Source: Actinomycetes bacterium (GTDB lineage Bacteria > Actinomycetota > Coriobacteriia > Anaerosomatales > JAGXFU01). From it: a stretch of DNA of 64,000 nucleotides. The translations under genes were made by a program, and so were the position numbers. Shown here in pieces: positions 25,688 to 35,087 of the stretch. The notes under the pieces were generated by a model. It was not told the DNA's origin. It ran no database searches and saw only the letters and a program-made list of their open reading frames with translations. The stretch is taken from NCBI GenBank assembly GCA_024637115.1, contig JAGXFU010000007.1:1-64000 (forward strand), written 5' to 3'. Numbering within the stretch: the first letter of the stretch is position 1; every line of letters starts with the position of its first letter.

Positions 25688-26575
25688 CTACTCGGCGGTC
25701 ACGGGTGGCGGCGAGACACGCCTGGCAAGCACCTCGCCCGCGAACAGTGCAAGCGCGGCCCACACAGCCGAGAATCCGATCAGCGTATGCACCGACACCG
25801 CTTCCTTGAATACGAACACGCCGAGAAAGAATTGCAGCGTCGGTGCGATGTACTGCAGGATGCCGATCCACACGAGTGGGATGCGACGTGCCGATGAGGC
25901 AAAGAGCAGGAGCGGCACCGTCGTCACAACGCCGGTCCCCACGAGCGCGAGGATCGTGCCCCACCCAGATCCTGTGAGGAATCCTCCTCCCGTGCGCTCG
26001 GCCAGGCCGAGCACTGCGATCGCCGGCACGAACAGTAGCCCCGTCTCCAACCCCAGGCCCTGGATCGGCCCAAGTGATGCGGTCTTCTTCACCAGGCCAT
26101 AGAGCGCGAAGGAGAACGCGAGAGCGAGTGCGATCCACGGCGGCCGGCCGTAGTCGTAGGTGAGGTAGGCAACGCCGGCGGCGGCAATGGCCACGGACGT
26201 CCACTGAGCCGGGCGCAGACGCTCCCCGAAAAACATGACGCCCAGCACTACGCTGAGCAGCGGGTTGATGAAGTATCCCAGGCTGGTCTCCACCACGAAG
26301 CCGGCGTTGACCGCCCACACGTACACGAGCCAGTTGGCGCCGAGCAAAGCCGCGGCAGCACCGTGCAGGACCATGGTCTTGCGGTGGAACGCCGCCGATC
26401 GAAACGCCCGAACCTGGCCCATGAGTGCCAGCAGGATCATGAGAAGCACGAACGACCAGGCGATTCTGTGGCTGATGAGCTGCAAAGCGGCGATCCGGTG
26501 TAGCGCCTTCCAGTACAGCGGTAGCAGTCCCCAGATCGTGTAGGCCCCTACGGCCTGCCACACCCCCCGATCCAT
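25688..26575 (-). CDS. rarD: RarD-type EamA transporter
   Basis: The 295-residue protein has ten membrane helices in two EamA repeats. It starts with the RarD pattern GVWQAVGAYTIWGLLPLYWK and contains HRIAWSFVLL, NWLVYVWAVN and SLGYFINPLLSV, all typical of RarD. RarD proteins are drug/metabolite superfamily exporters with poorly defined substrates. The ATG at 26575 has a GAGGAG ribosome binding site. A frame extending further upstream would run across the divergent neighbour and is not supported. Confidence 0.86.
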   Translation of the reverse strand: MDRGVWQAVGAYTIWGLLPLYWKALHRIAALQLISHRIAWSFVLLMILLALMGQVRAFRSAAFHRKTMVLHGAAAALLGANWLVYVWAVNAGFVVETSLGYFINPLLSVVLGVMFFGERLRPAQWTSVAIAAAGVAYLTYDYGRPPWIALALAFSFALYGLVKKTASLGPIQGLGLETGLLFVPAIAVLGLAERTGGGFLTGSGWGTILALVGTGVVTTVPLLLFASSARRIPLVWIGILQYIAPTLQFFLGVFVFKEAVSVHTLIGFSAVWAALALFAGEVLARRVSPPPVTAE

Positions 26576-26689
26576 GGCCTCTCCTCGATTCCTCACGCAC
26601 CGCCGCAGTGAAGCCCCTATGATGCCACAGTGCGACTCGCCGTAAAGGGGAACAAAAGAGTAAATGGCAACCCCGAATGGAGAGGCTGC

Positions 26690-27970
26690 ATGTCCCACAA
26701 CACGACCCGGTCTGGCTACGTTGAGCTCGTCGAGCGCCTGAACCGCTTCCCGCAAGGTGCACCACCGTCTGAGACGCTCTACAAGATTCTCGCTCTGCTG
26801 TTCAGCGAGCGAGAAGCGACCGTCGTTGCGCAACTCCCGATCATGCCGTTCACGGCGCAGCGCGCGGCCAAGATCCTCAAGCTGGACGTGGCCGAGACCC
26901 GGCGCATCCTCGACGAACTCGCGAGTCGCGCAATCCTCGTGGACGTCGAGCACGACGACGGTGAGACGACCTACACGCTGCCTCCACCCATGGCGGGCTT
27001 TTTCGAGTTCTCGATGATGCGGATCCGCGGCGATGTCGATCAAGAGCTCCTCGGCGAACTGTTCTACCAGTACATGAACGTTGAAGAGGATTTCATCAAA
27101 GCGCTGTTCACGGACGGAGAGACCCAAATAGGCAGAGTATTCGTCCACGAGCCGGTGCTCACCAGCGACGATGCGTTGCACGTGCTCGACTACGAGCGCG
27201 CGAGCGAGGTCATCCGGACAGCCACGCACCGCGGTATCGGCGTGTGCTATTGCCGACACAAGATGAGCCACGTTGGGCGCAATTGCGATGCGCCCATGGA
27301 CATCTGCATGACGTTCAATAATGTTGCGAATTCACTCACCCGCCACGGCTACGCGCGCACGGTCGATGTGAGCGAGGGGCTCGATCTGCTCGACCAGGCC
27401 TACGAGAGCAACCTCGTGCAGTTCGGCGAGAATGTGCGCGAGGGCGTGAGCTTCATCTGCAACTGCTGCGGCTGCTGCTGCGAAGCCATGATCGCCGCCC
27501 GCAACTTCGGGCTGATGAGTCCCGTCCACACCTCCAACTTCCTCCCGGAAGTGAGTGAGGACGCGTGCAACGGCTGCGGTAAGTGCGTCACCGTCTGCCC
27601 CGTTGAGGCGCTCTCGCTCGTCTCTGCCAACGATCCGCACGAGCCGAATGCCCGGAGAGCCAAGATCGCCGAGGACATCTGCCTGGGATGTGGGGTCTGC
27701 GTTCGCACCTGCTCGCGCGCGGGGCTGTCGCTGCGCTCCCGGCCGCAGCGGGTCATCACGCCGCTCAACTCGGCGCACCGCGTCATCGTGATGGCGATCG
27801 AGCGCGGCGACCTGCAAGAACTCATCCTGGACAATCGGGTCATGTGGAACCACCGGGCCATGGCGAGTCTCCTCGGCGTGATTCTGGGGTTGCCGCCGCT
27901 CAAGCAGGCGCTCGCGAGCAAGCAAATGAAATCGCACTATCTGGAGACGCTGATCACACGGTTCGGGTAA
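26690..27970 (+). CDS. Multi-cluster [4Fe-4S] ferredoxin protein with winged-helix-like N-terminus
   Basis: The 426-residue protein begins with a helical domain of about 110 residues resembling a winged helix (RAAKILKLDVAETRRILDEL). A Cys-rich middle follows (CYCRHKMSHVGRNCDAP-x-x-x-C, then CNCCGCCC), then two [4Fe-4S] motifs, CNGCGKCVTVCP and CLGCGVCVRTC. The architecture matches proteins annotated as 4Fe-4S dicluster domain-containing in anaerobes, often redox regulators or reductase partners. GGAGAGG precedes the ATG. It is divergent from rarD, and a beta-hydroxyacid dehydrogenase gene follows 39 bp later. Confidence 0.8.
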   Translation: MSHNTTRSGYVELVERLNRFPQGAPPSETLYKILALLFSEREATVVAQLPIMPFTAQRAAKILKLDVAETRRILDELASRAILVDVEHDDGETTYTLPPPMAGFFEFSMMRIRGDVDQELLGELFYQYMNVEEDFIKALFTDGETQIGRVFVHEPVLTSDDALHVLDYERASEVIRTATHRGIGVCYCRHKMSHVGRNCDAPMDICMTFNNVANSLTRHGYARTVDVSEGLDLLDQAYESNLVQFGENVREGVSFICNCCGCCCEAMIAARNFGLMSPVHTSNFLPEVSEDACNGCGKCVTVCPVEALSLVSANDPHEPNARRAKIAEDICLGCGVCVRTCSRAGLSLRSRPQRVITPLNSAHRVIVMAIERGDLQELILDNRVMWNHRAMASLLGVILGLPPLKQALASKQMKSHYLETLITRFG

Positions 27971-28009
27971 TGGGTCGCGAGTGTAGGCTTCATCTGTAAG
28001 GAGTGAATT

Positions 28010-28870
28010 ATGACTACGTACGGGTTCCTGGGCATGGGCATCATGGGCAGCGCGATGGCGGCAAACCTTGTGCGAGCGGGCAACGACGTGATCGTATGGA
28101 ACCGCACGCCCGAAGGGTGCGCACCGCTGGTTGAGATGGGGGCGAGCATGGGCGTGTCGCCGCGCGACGTGGTCTCGACGGCCGACGTCACATTCGCGAT
28201 GGTGTCTGACCCCGCCGCTGTCGAGGAGATCTGCCGGGGACCCGAAGGCGTCTTCGAAGGTGCTGGTCCCGGCCACGATCTCATCGACTGCTCGACCGTT
28301 GACGACCTCACCTCGGAGCTGCTCGCCGCGGAACTCGCACAGCGGGGCGCACGCTTTCTCGAAGCCCCCGTCACCGGAACCAAGCAGCCCGCCATCGACG
28401 GCACGCTTGTCTTTCTCGCGGCCGGCGAACGCTCACTCTACGACGACGTGGCTCCCGCCCTCGACATCATGGGCAAGCTCCACGTCTTCCTGGGGCGCGC
28501 CGGCATGGCGTCTCGCATGAAGCTCATCATCAACGCGATCATGGGCAGCACGCTCGCGGCGCTCTGCGAAGGATTGGCACTCGCGCAGAAGAGTGAGCTG
28601 GACGGAGCGCAGCTGCTGGAGTTGCTCGACGCCGGAGCTGTTTCGAACCCGATGTTTCGCGGAAAGGGCGCGGCGCTGCTCTCGCAGGAGTATCCCGCGA
28701 GCTTCCCGCTCAAGCACATGCAGAAGGACTTCCGGCTGACCTCTGAGCTCTCAGAGCGACTAGGCCAGCCGATACCCTCGATCGCTGTCGCGAACGAGAC
28801 GTACAAGCGGGCCTTGGCTCAAGGGTACGGAGACGACGACTTCTCAGTCGTCTTCGAGGTCGTCCGCTGA
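28010..28870 (+). CDS. Beta-hydroxyacid dehydrogenase family NAD(P)-dependent oxidoreductase
   Basis: The 286-residue enzyme has an N-terminal Rossmann fold with GFLGMGIMG at residues 5-13, the substrate motif DCSTVDDLTS, EAPVTGTKQPA, and a catalytic Lys in MKLIINAIMG. Proteins of this shape reduce glyoxylate or succinic semialdehyde, or oxidise 3-hydroxyisobutyrate. NRTPEGC after strand 2 suggests NADP preference. AAGGAG precedes the ATG. Its stop overlaps the convergent aldo/keto reductase gene by 27 bp. Confidence 0.88.
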   Translation: MTTYGFLGMGIMGSAMAANLVRAGNDVIVWNRTPEGCAPLVEMGASMGVSPRDVVSTADVTFAMVSDPAAVEEICRGPEGVFEGAGPGHDLIDCSTVDDLTSELLAAELAQRGARFLEAPVTGTKQPAIDGTLVFLAAGERSLYDDVAPALDIMGKLHVFLGRAGMASRMKLIINAIMGSTLAALCEGLALAQKSELDGAQLLELLDAGAVSNPMFRGKGAALLSQEYPASFPLKHMQKDFRLTSELSERLGQPIPSIAVANETYKRALAQGYGDDDFSVVFEVVR

Positions 28871-29785
28871 ACCCGGCCCGGAATCTGGAGCGCCGAGCCA
28901 CTCGGGGCTGAGCGCGGTACCGTCGAAACCGTTGGTGGTCTTGAACCGCTCATAGCGGCCGCTGCTCGCTGCCTCGGCGGTGCGCGCAAGCAATTCGGCG
29001 CGCTCGTCCGGTGTGAGCGGCTCGAACGAATCGACGACCCGGAGGTCCTGCTCGAGCACTTCCATGCTGTCGATCCCGGTGATCACGCACGACGTTGGTA
29101 GACTCAGAGCGTAGCGGAGGCACTCCTCGGCAGATACCGCTCCGCTCTTGAGGATCTCTCCGTCAGCCATCGACTTCATGCCAAGGACGCCGATTCCCTC
29201 TGCGACAAGCCGAGGAACCACCTCGTGCTCGAAGCTCCTGAAGTGCGCGTCCATCACGTTGAGTGGCATCTGTACGGCGTCGAAACGGAAACCGTGCTGA
29301 GCTGCCACCTCGAGCATCCTGAGGTGGATGATCGGGTCCTTGTGGCCCGTGAATCCGATGTACCTTATGCGACCGTCGTCGCGCGCTTCGGTGATCGCCT
29401 GCATAGATCCCCGCTCTGCGAACACGCGATCTGCGTCCTCGAGCCGGATCGTCTCGTGGACCTGGAGCAGGTCGATCGTGTCGGTCCGGAGTCGGGTCAG
29501 AGACTCTTCGATCTGCTCCGCCGCCGCATCATAGGTCCGGCCGTCGATCTTGGTCATCAAGAACACGCGCTCGCGGTAACCGTCCTGTAGCGCGGCGCCC
29601 ATACGCCGTTCGCTGAGACCGTCGTGATAATCCCAGCAGTTGTCCATGAACGTGATGCCGGCATCGATGGCGGCACGGATGAGCCGGATCGCCTCTTCGT
29701 CTGTCTCGGGTCGTCCGATGTGGTGACCGCCCAGGCCCAGAGCCGAGATCCGCTCACCGGCATTTCCCAGCCCGCGGTAGAGCAT
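28844..29785 (-). CDS. Aldo/keto reductase
   Basis: The 313-residue TIM-barrel enzyme has the AKR tetrad in order: Asp in FMDNCWDYHDG with the catalytic Tyr, Lys in LMTKIDGR, and His in DLLQVHE. It reduces aldehydes or ketones with NADPH. No C-terminal ferredoxin domain is present. AAAGGAGG precedes the ATG at 29785. The C-terminus is acidic (SADDLEDD), encoded in the overlap with the convergent dehydrogenase gene. Confidence 0.9.
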   Translation of the reverse strand: MLYRGLGNAGERISALGLGGHHIGRPETDEEAIRLIRAAIDAGITFMDNCWDYHDGLSERRMGAALQDGYRERVFLMTKIDGRTYDAAAEQIEESLTRLRTDTIDLLQVHETIRLEDADRVFAERGSMQAITEARDDGRIRYIGFTGHKDPIIHLRMLEVAAQHGFRFDAVQMPLNVMDAHFRSFEHEVVPRLVAEGIGVLGMKSMADGEILKSGAVSAEECLRYALSLPTSCVITGIDSMEVLEQDLRVVDSFEPLTPDERAELLARTAEAASSGRYERFKTTNGFDGTALSPEWLGAPDSGPGSADDLEDD

Positions 29786-29902
29786 GTTCGTGACCTCCTT
29801 TGGGTTTCGGTCGCGCTCGCATGAAGCGACCGTCGTCATAGGAGGTATACCCGGTCACTCCGCTTGTCCGCCGGGTCACCCGAGAGCTCCCTATGCGGGG
29901 AA

Positions 29903-31357
29903 TCAGCCCCCGCGCACTCCTTCGGCGATGCGCTCGCCGACATTCTGATCGATGCTGCGCCAGTACTCGAACGCACGCTCCAGCACCGGTTCCGACACGC
30001 CGTTCTTTAGGTGCCCGACCACGTTCGCGACCAGCCGATCACGCTGTGCGTCGTCCATCACCTCGCGCACAAGGGCTCCGGGCTGAACGAAGTCGTCGTC
30101 ATCGGCGCGCTTGGTGTAGGCGGCGCGCATGAACTCGCCATTGACGCTCCAGACGGTGTCGTCCGGGTAGCGCTCGGGGTCCGCCTCGGGGCCGCCCTTT
30201 GAGTTGGGCGCATAGACCGGATCGGAGACGTTCTCGACCCGCATCGCGCCGCCCTTGCTGTAGCTGTGCACCGCGCTCTTGGGCCGGTTCACCGGGATCT
30301 GTTTGTAGTTGACGCCCAGACGAGCCCGGTGGGCGTCGGAGTACGAGATGAGACGAGCGAGCAGCATCTTATCCGGACTCGGGCCTATACCGGGGACGAG
30401 GTTGTTGGGCTCGAATGCCGCCTGTTCGATCTCGGTATGGAAATCACTTGGGTTGCGATCCAGGGTGAGCCGGCCAACCTCGTGTAGCGGATAATCATCG
30501 TGGGGCCAGACCTTGGTCAGGTCGAACGGATTGAACCGGTACGTTTCCGCCTCTTCGAACGGCATGATCTGGACTTTGAGGGTCCAGCTGGGGTGATCGC
30601 CTCGCTCGATCGCTTCAGCAAGGTCGCGGCGGTGGTAATCGGCATCCTCGCCGGCGATGCGGTCGGCCTCTTCCTGGGTGAGGATCTCGATGCCCTGGTC
30701 GGTCTTGAAGTGGTATTTGACCCAGAAGCGCTCGCCTTTGGCATTGATCCACATGTAGGTGTGGCTCGAATAGCCGTTCATGTGTCGGTAGGTCTTGGGC
30801 ACCCCGCGGTCGCTCATCAGGATGGTGACCTGGTGGGCTGTCTCGGGAGAGAGGGTCCAGAAATCCCACTGCATGTCGTGGTCGCGCAGGCCGCTATCAG
30901 CCCGCCGCTTCTGCGAATGGATGAAGTCTTGGAACTTCATCGGGTCGCGCACGAAGAATACCGGGGTGTTGTTGCCGACCATGTCGTAGTTGCCTTCGGT
31001 GGTATAGAACTTGAGCGCGAAACCGCGTACGTCACGCCAGGTGTCGGGACTGCCGCTCTCGCCGGCGACTGTCGAGAACCGGGCCAGCACTTCGGTCTCG
31101 GCCCCTGGTTGGAGCACGGCCGCCTTTGTATAGGCGCTCATGTCCCGGGTCACCCGGAAGTGCCCAAAGGCACCGGAGCCCTTCGCGTGCGGCTGGCGGT
31201 CAGGGATCATCTCACGGTTGAAGTTGGCCATCAGCTCGACGAGATAGTGATCGTGCAGGAGGATCGGTCCGTCGGAGCCCACCGTGAGGGAGAACTCGTC
31301 GCTGGACACGGGATTCCCGGCGTCGTTGGTCGTGGGCTTACGATCGTCGTTGGCCAT
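29903..31357 (-). CDS. katA: Monofunctional haem catalase
   Basis: The 484-residue small-subunit catalase has distal His57 in [14 protein letters not shown], Asn130 in [10 protein letters not shown], and proximal haem ligand Tyr339 in [14 protein letters not shown]. It decomposes hydrogen peroxide and suggests aerotolerance in an otherwise anaerobic gene set. A 268 bp region separates it from the divergent mscS gene. AAAGAGGT precedes the start. Confidence 0.95.
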   Translation of the reverse strand: MANDDRKPTTNDAGNPVSSDEFSLTVGSDGPILLHDHYLVELMANFNREMIPDRQPHAKGSGAFGHFRVTRDMSAYTKAAVLQPGAETEVLARFSTVAGESGSPDTWRDVRGFALKFYTTEGNYDMVGNNTPVFFVRDPMKFQDFIHSQKRRADSGLRDHDMQWDFWTLSPETAHQVTILMSDRGVPKTYRHMNGYSSHTYMWINAKGERFWVKYHFKTDQGIEILTQEEADRIAGEDADYHRRDLAEAIERGDHPSWTLKVQIMPFEEAETYRFNPFDLTKVWPHDDYPLHEVGRLTLDRNPSDFHTEIEQAAFEPNNLVPGIGPSPDKMLLARLISYSDAHRARLGVNYKQIPVNRPKSAVHSYSKGGAMRVENVSDPVYAPNSKGGPEADPERYPDDTVWSVNGEFMRAAYTKRADDDDFVQPGALVREVMDDAQRDRLVANVVGHLKNGVSEPVLERAFEYWRSIDQNVGERIAEGVRGG

Positions 31358-31625
31358 GTGAGCGCACCTCTTTCAAACTGTCTGCTGAGCTTCCGATCAT
31401 TCACTGAAGCAACGGCCGAACGTCGTTGCGATGCACCACAAAATGGCGGTCACGTTAGCCGTTCGTACAGTACTCGTACCCGCTCAGGCGGGCAGAGAAT
31501 CCGGTGCGCGAGGCCCGGAGTTCCATTCCGACAAAAGCTACCCAGGCGCGTGAGGTATGGTACTGGTGGAGAGGAACCTGACCTGTGGTAGACGAGCACG
31601 AGCGGTGCGCGTCGGAAGGGATGGA

Positions 31626-32702
31626 ATGGATAGTCTTATTGGGATATTCGGAGAGGTGGGCGGCTGGCAGGACTACGCCGGCGCGGCCATGACTCTGTCC
31701 ATCGTCACGCTCGCTGGTCTGCTCGGTCATATCGTTCTGTTCTCCGCCTTGTCGCGGGTTGCCGCCAGAACGCGGACGCCCTGGGATCAGGTGGTAGTCA
31801 AGCACACGAGACGCGCGAGCAAGTTCCTGATTCCTCTTCTCGGTATGAAGCTCGTGCTGCCGGCGCTGACAATGACCGCGCAGGCGCGCGGGCTCCTCGG
31901 CCACGTGCTCGACCTGTTGCTCATCGGGGCTGTCGCCTATCTGCTGGTTGGCCTCGTGCGGCTGCTGCGGGACTATGTGCTCGCGCAGTACGATATCGAG
32001 AGCAGGAACAATCTCTCGGCTCGTAAGATCTACACTCAGGTGCGCGTGCTCGAGCGGATTCTTTACGCGGTCATCATGATCGCCAGCGTGTCGTTCATGC
32101 TGATGACGTTCGAAGGAGTGCGTCGGATCGGCGTGAGCATCCTCGCGTCTGCCGGTGTGGCGGGAGTCGTGCTCGGACTTGCAGCCCAGAAGAGCCTTGG
32201 GCTCCTGCTCGCGGGCATACAGATCGCCATTACGCAGCCGATACGGCTCGAAGACGTCGTGGTCGTTGAAGGCGAGTGGGGGAGCGTCAAGGAGATCACG
32301 ATGACGTACGTCGTGGTGCAGACCTGGGATCTGCGCGATATCGTGTTGCCGATCACGTGGTTCATCGAGAACTCGTTCGAGAATTGGACACGGCACACGT
32401 CGGAGATTCTCGGCACGGTGTTCGTCTATGCCGACTACACACTGCCGGTGGATCCGCTGCGCGAAGAGTTCGACCGGCTGCTCAACGAGTCGGGTCTTTG
32501 GGACGGCAAGGTCGCGACTGTCCAGATCACCGACAACTCGCCGGGCTCGATGGAGGTCCGCTTCCTGATGAGTGCCGAGGACGCGGGACGGGCCTGGGAA
32601 CTTCGCTGCTTCGTGCGTGAGCATCTCATCGTCTTCATCCGCGACCGGTTCCCGGAGAGTCTGCCGCGTCTTCGCGCCGAAGTGGAAGGATTGAAGCCGT
32701 AG
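31626..32702 (+). CDS. MscS-family mechanosensitive ion channel
   Basis: The 358-residue protein has four membrane helices (about 20-45, 70-90, 95-115, 150-175). The pore-lining TM3 with small residues follows (ILASAGVAGVVLGLAAQKSL), then the beta domain motif GIQIAITQPIRLEDVVVVEG. The C-terminal alpha-beta domain is present. It would open under membrane tension to release solutes, which fits the presence of osmolyte genes at 42-44 kb. The ATG at 31626 follows GGAAGGG. Confidence 0.88.
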   Translation: MDSLIGIFGEVGGWQDYAGAAMTLSIVTLAGLLGHIVLFSALSRVAARTRTPWDQVVVKHTRRASKFLIPLLGMKLVLPALTMTAQARGLLGHVLDLLLIGAVAYLLVGLVRLLRDYVLAQYDIESRNNLSARKIYTQVRVLERILYAVIMIASVSFMLMTFEGVRRIGVSILASAGVAGVVLGLAAQKSLGLLLAGIQIAITQPIRLEDVVVVEGEWGSVKEITMTYVVVQTWDLRDIVLPITWFIENSFENWTRHTSEILGTVFVYADYTLPVDPLREEFDRLLNESGLWDGKVATVQITDNSPGSMEVRFLMSAEDAGRAWELRCFVREHLIVFIRDRFPESLPRLRAEVEGLKP

Positions 32703-32743
32703 CGCGGTGAGCGCGCTCCGGCCGGGTTCGTGCGGTCGGCGCG

Positions 32744-34114
32744 TCAGCGGGCGCCGTGCCCCCGCCCGAGCATCCGCTCCCGCCACGCCGCCAGTCCGTG
32801 TGGGCTGAGGCGCAGACGGTATCCGGCGATGACCGCCATGTTCACGAGCGTGCCTCGCACCACCCCGTGATCTCGCCATGCGCGAGTCGAGCTGCACACA
32901 CACGATGACGTGGTGCCAAGGGATCCGAGTCTCTTGCAGCGCACAGCGAACGCGTAGTCCTCCATGACCGGGATATCCGGGAAACCCCCGAGGTCTTCGA
33001 AGTCGGTTCGGCGCACGAACAGCGCCTGGTCTCCGTAGGGGAGCGCAAACACGCGGTGCCGCAGACGTCCGAGAGCCGTGATCATCCGATCGACGAAGCG
33101 AGCGGGATCCCCTGCCTCGAAGCGAAACGCGCCCATCGTCACGCTCGGATCGTTGAGGACTTCTCGTATCTGTGTGGCGGCGTCGCGGGGCAACCGGCAA
33201 TCCGCATGCAAGAACACGAGCACATCGCCGGTGGTGTGAGCTGCTCCGGCGTTGAGCTGTCGGCTGCGACCCCGCGGCGCCTGTGTGACGGTGGCTCCCG
33301 CGTCGCGAGCCAGACCTACGGTGTTGTCTGAACTCCCACCGTCTGCAACAACGACTTCTCCGATGCCCGCAGCGCGAGCGCTCTCGATCGCACCGGCGAT
33401 GCGCTCACACTCGTTGAGTGCCGGGATCACTACGGAGATCTCAGGGGAGAGCCGGACTCGTTGTTCCTCGGCGCGTATCTGCTGCCAGATCGCGATATCT
33501 TCGGGACGGTCGATGTCAGAGAGCGTCTCCAGGATGGACGCGGCCAGGCCGACACTGGCGAGCGAGGTCACCGTCTCCGAGAAGACTGTGTCGGTACCCC
33601 ACGGGATGCCGGTATCGAACAGGGCGGGGAGCGCCGCGTCCGCCGCGTCCGCACGGACTCCTACGAGGTAGTAGCCTCCATCTGCCGCAGGACCCAAGAC
33701 GACGCCGTTGCTCTCGAGCGCACTCAGCGCGGCGCGGATCTGCGTGCCACCCAGGGTCGGGGCATCGGAGCCAACCGCGAGCGCCGCCGGTGCGCCCCCT
33801 TTGAGCGCCTCTCGCATCGCCTGGTCGAGCCGCGTGCCCAGGTCGCCGCCGGACTGTGCATTCGTTGTGATGCGCTGCCTGACCCAGCTGCGCATCTGCG
33901 ACGCGCTGCCCCCCGTGTAGCGGACCTCAAGTTCCACAGCCCCCGATAGCGAGACTGCGTGCAAGCGGTGGATGCAGTGCAGGGCGATATCACTTGCTGC
34001 CTGGGCCGCCCCTTGTTCCCCCAGAGTCGTCGCGAGCCGCGTCTTTGCCTGCCCCGGAGCGGGGTAACGCGTCATGACTATGAGCCTTGGACGTGTGGGA
34101 CCCGACCGGGTCAC
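32744..34114 (-). CDS. Fused DUF2064-type nucleotidyltransferase and TIGR04283-type glycosyltransferase
   Basis: The protein has two domains. Residues 1-210 match the TIGR04282/DUF2064 family (IVMTRYPAPGQAKTRL near the N-terminus, AVGSDAPTLGG, GPAADGGYYLVG). Residues 220-456 match the TIGR04283 GT2 glycosyltransferase (SVVIPALNECERI, VVADGGSSDNT, VFLHADCRLP). Both families are associated with arsenosugar biosynthesis. The GTG at 34114 is 14 bp after the stop of the ArsS-like gene; an ATG at 34156 overlapping that gene is an alternative. The pair probably makes a glycosylated product, which need not be arsenical. Confidence 0.8.
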   Translation of the reverse strand: MTRSGPTRPRLIVMTRYPAPGQAKTRLATTLGEQGAAQAASDIALHCIHRLHAVSLSGAVELEVRYTGGSASQMRSWVRQRITTNAQSGGDLGTRLDQAMREALKGGAPAALAVGSDAPTLGGTQIRAALSALESNGVVLGPAADGGYYLVGVRADAADAALPALFDTGIPWGTDTVFSETVTSLASVGLAASILETLSDIDRPEDIAIWQQIRAEEQRVRLSPEISVVIPALNECERIAGAIESARAAGIGEVVVADGGSSDNTVGLARDAGATVTQAPRGRSRQLNAGAAHTTGDVLVFLHADCRLPRDAATQIREVLNDPSVTMGAFRFEAGDPARFVDRMITALGRLRHRVFALPYGDQALFVRRTDFEDLGGFPDIPVMEDYAFAVRCKRLGSLGTTSSCVCSSTRAWRDHGVVRGTLVNMAVIAGYRLRLSPHGLAAWRERMLGRGHGAR

Positions 34115-34128
34115 AGGAGCGTGCCCTG

Positions 34129-35055
34129 TCAACCGGATCCGGCCTGCGCCGTGCATGCAAAGCAGTGTTCGGCGAAGCGCACGGGGCGTGTTGTGAGTGT
34201 CTCCAGATCGAACTCGGACACATGCGATGGGACGCCGCTCGCAACTCGCAGTCCCGCAGCGAGATTGAAGTCGCAATCCGAGAAAGTGCCGTCCCATGCG
34301 ATCTCAAGGGAGTGGCGGCAGGCGAGATGCTCGACGGTGCAGGGGTTGAACGCGTCACGAAGCGCCTGACGGTAGGTGCCGAGCTCACCCGAGCCCCTCA
34401 GAGTCTCCTTCATCCGGCCGATCGGCATGTTCGTGATCGCCACGAGCTCGTCGTAGCACACGCCGAGATCATTCCCGAGTTCGACGCGGAATCGAGCTTC
34501 GATCTCGTCGCGCTGCGGCAGTGACACTCCGGCTGGGTTGAACGCGACGTCGAGTCTCAGCTCGGGGTTTCGGGTGTAGCCCGCGTCCTGCAGCCTTTCG
34601 AGTGCGCTGACGCAAGCCGCGAAGACCTCGCCGCGCATCGACGCTTCACCTGCCGAGGAGCCCGGCATCGATGCGAGCAGGCGTACGTGATTCTCAGCAA
34701 GGAAGTCGATGAGCCCCTCTGCCTCCGGCTCGAGTAGTGCGGTCAGGTTGGTGCGCATCTGAGTGGGAAGGTGCGCTTCTGTCAGGAGTGTGATGAGTGG
34801 GCGGAGTCCCGGTTGTAGCTCCGGAGCACCGCCGGTGATATCGATGAGCGCAGGGCGAATACGGTCAGCGATCTCCGCAACTTGTTCGACAAGAGCGAGC
34901 GACATCGTTTCGGTTCGCGCGGGCGAACTCGACTGATGGCAGTGTGAACACGCCATGTTGCATCGCAGGCCGACGTTGATCATGAGCGTGTCGATGCGTG
35001 ACGCGCGCATCGCATCGACATTGATCTCACGGACAGACTGAGCGAACTCCGACAT
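34129..35055 (-). CDS. ArsS-like radical SAM protein
   Basis: The 308-residue protein has the radical SAM CNMACSHC cluster (Cys32, Cys36, Cys39), the SAM-binding ITGGAPEL segment, and a C-terminal Cys-rich part (PCTVEHLACRHSLEIAWDG, DCDFN, CFACTAQ). This matches the TIGR04167/DUF3641 ArsS family, which adds deoxyadenosyl to methylated arsenic in arsenosugar synthesis. The last CFACTAQAGSG lacks the longer GGxC tail of some homologues. No arsenic resistance genes are near, so substrate assignment is uncertain. GGGAG precedes the ATG. Confidence 0.82.
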   Translation of the reverse strand: MSEFAQSVREINVDAMRASRIDTLMINVGLRCNMACSHCHQSSSPARTETMSLALVEQVAEIADRIRPALIDITGGAPELQPGLRPLITLLTEAHLPTQMRTNLTALLEPEAEGLIDFLAENHVRLLASMPGSSAGEASMRGEVFAACVSALERLQDAGYTRNPELRLDVAFNPAGVSLPQRDEIEARFRVELGNDLGVCYDELVAITNMPIGRMKETLRGSGELGTYRQALRDAFNPCTVEHLACRHSLEIAWDGTFSDCDFNLAAGLRVASGVPSHVSEFDLETLTTRPVRFAEHCFACTAQAGSG

Positions 35056-35087
35056 GTGCGCTCCCGGGCGTCAGGTGTTTCGGTTCA

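Noticed and set aside
31461-31480. TCGTACAGTACTCGTAC, partly like the TetR operator
   Set aside because: The spacing and second half-site do not fit the 6-3-6 palindrome; it may be chance.
31648-31690. CGGAGAGGTGG, like the 5' end of tRNA-Ser
   Set aside because: It is inside the mscS coding sequence and not followed by a tRNA D arm.
31455-33200. Long reverse-strand frame of 581 codons
   Set aside because: It lies opposite mscS, has Arg/His-rich composition, no ribosome binding site and no domain. It is a shadow of the GC-rich gene.
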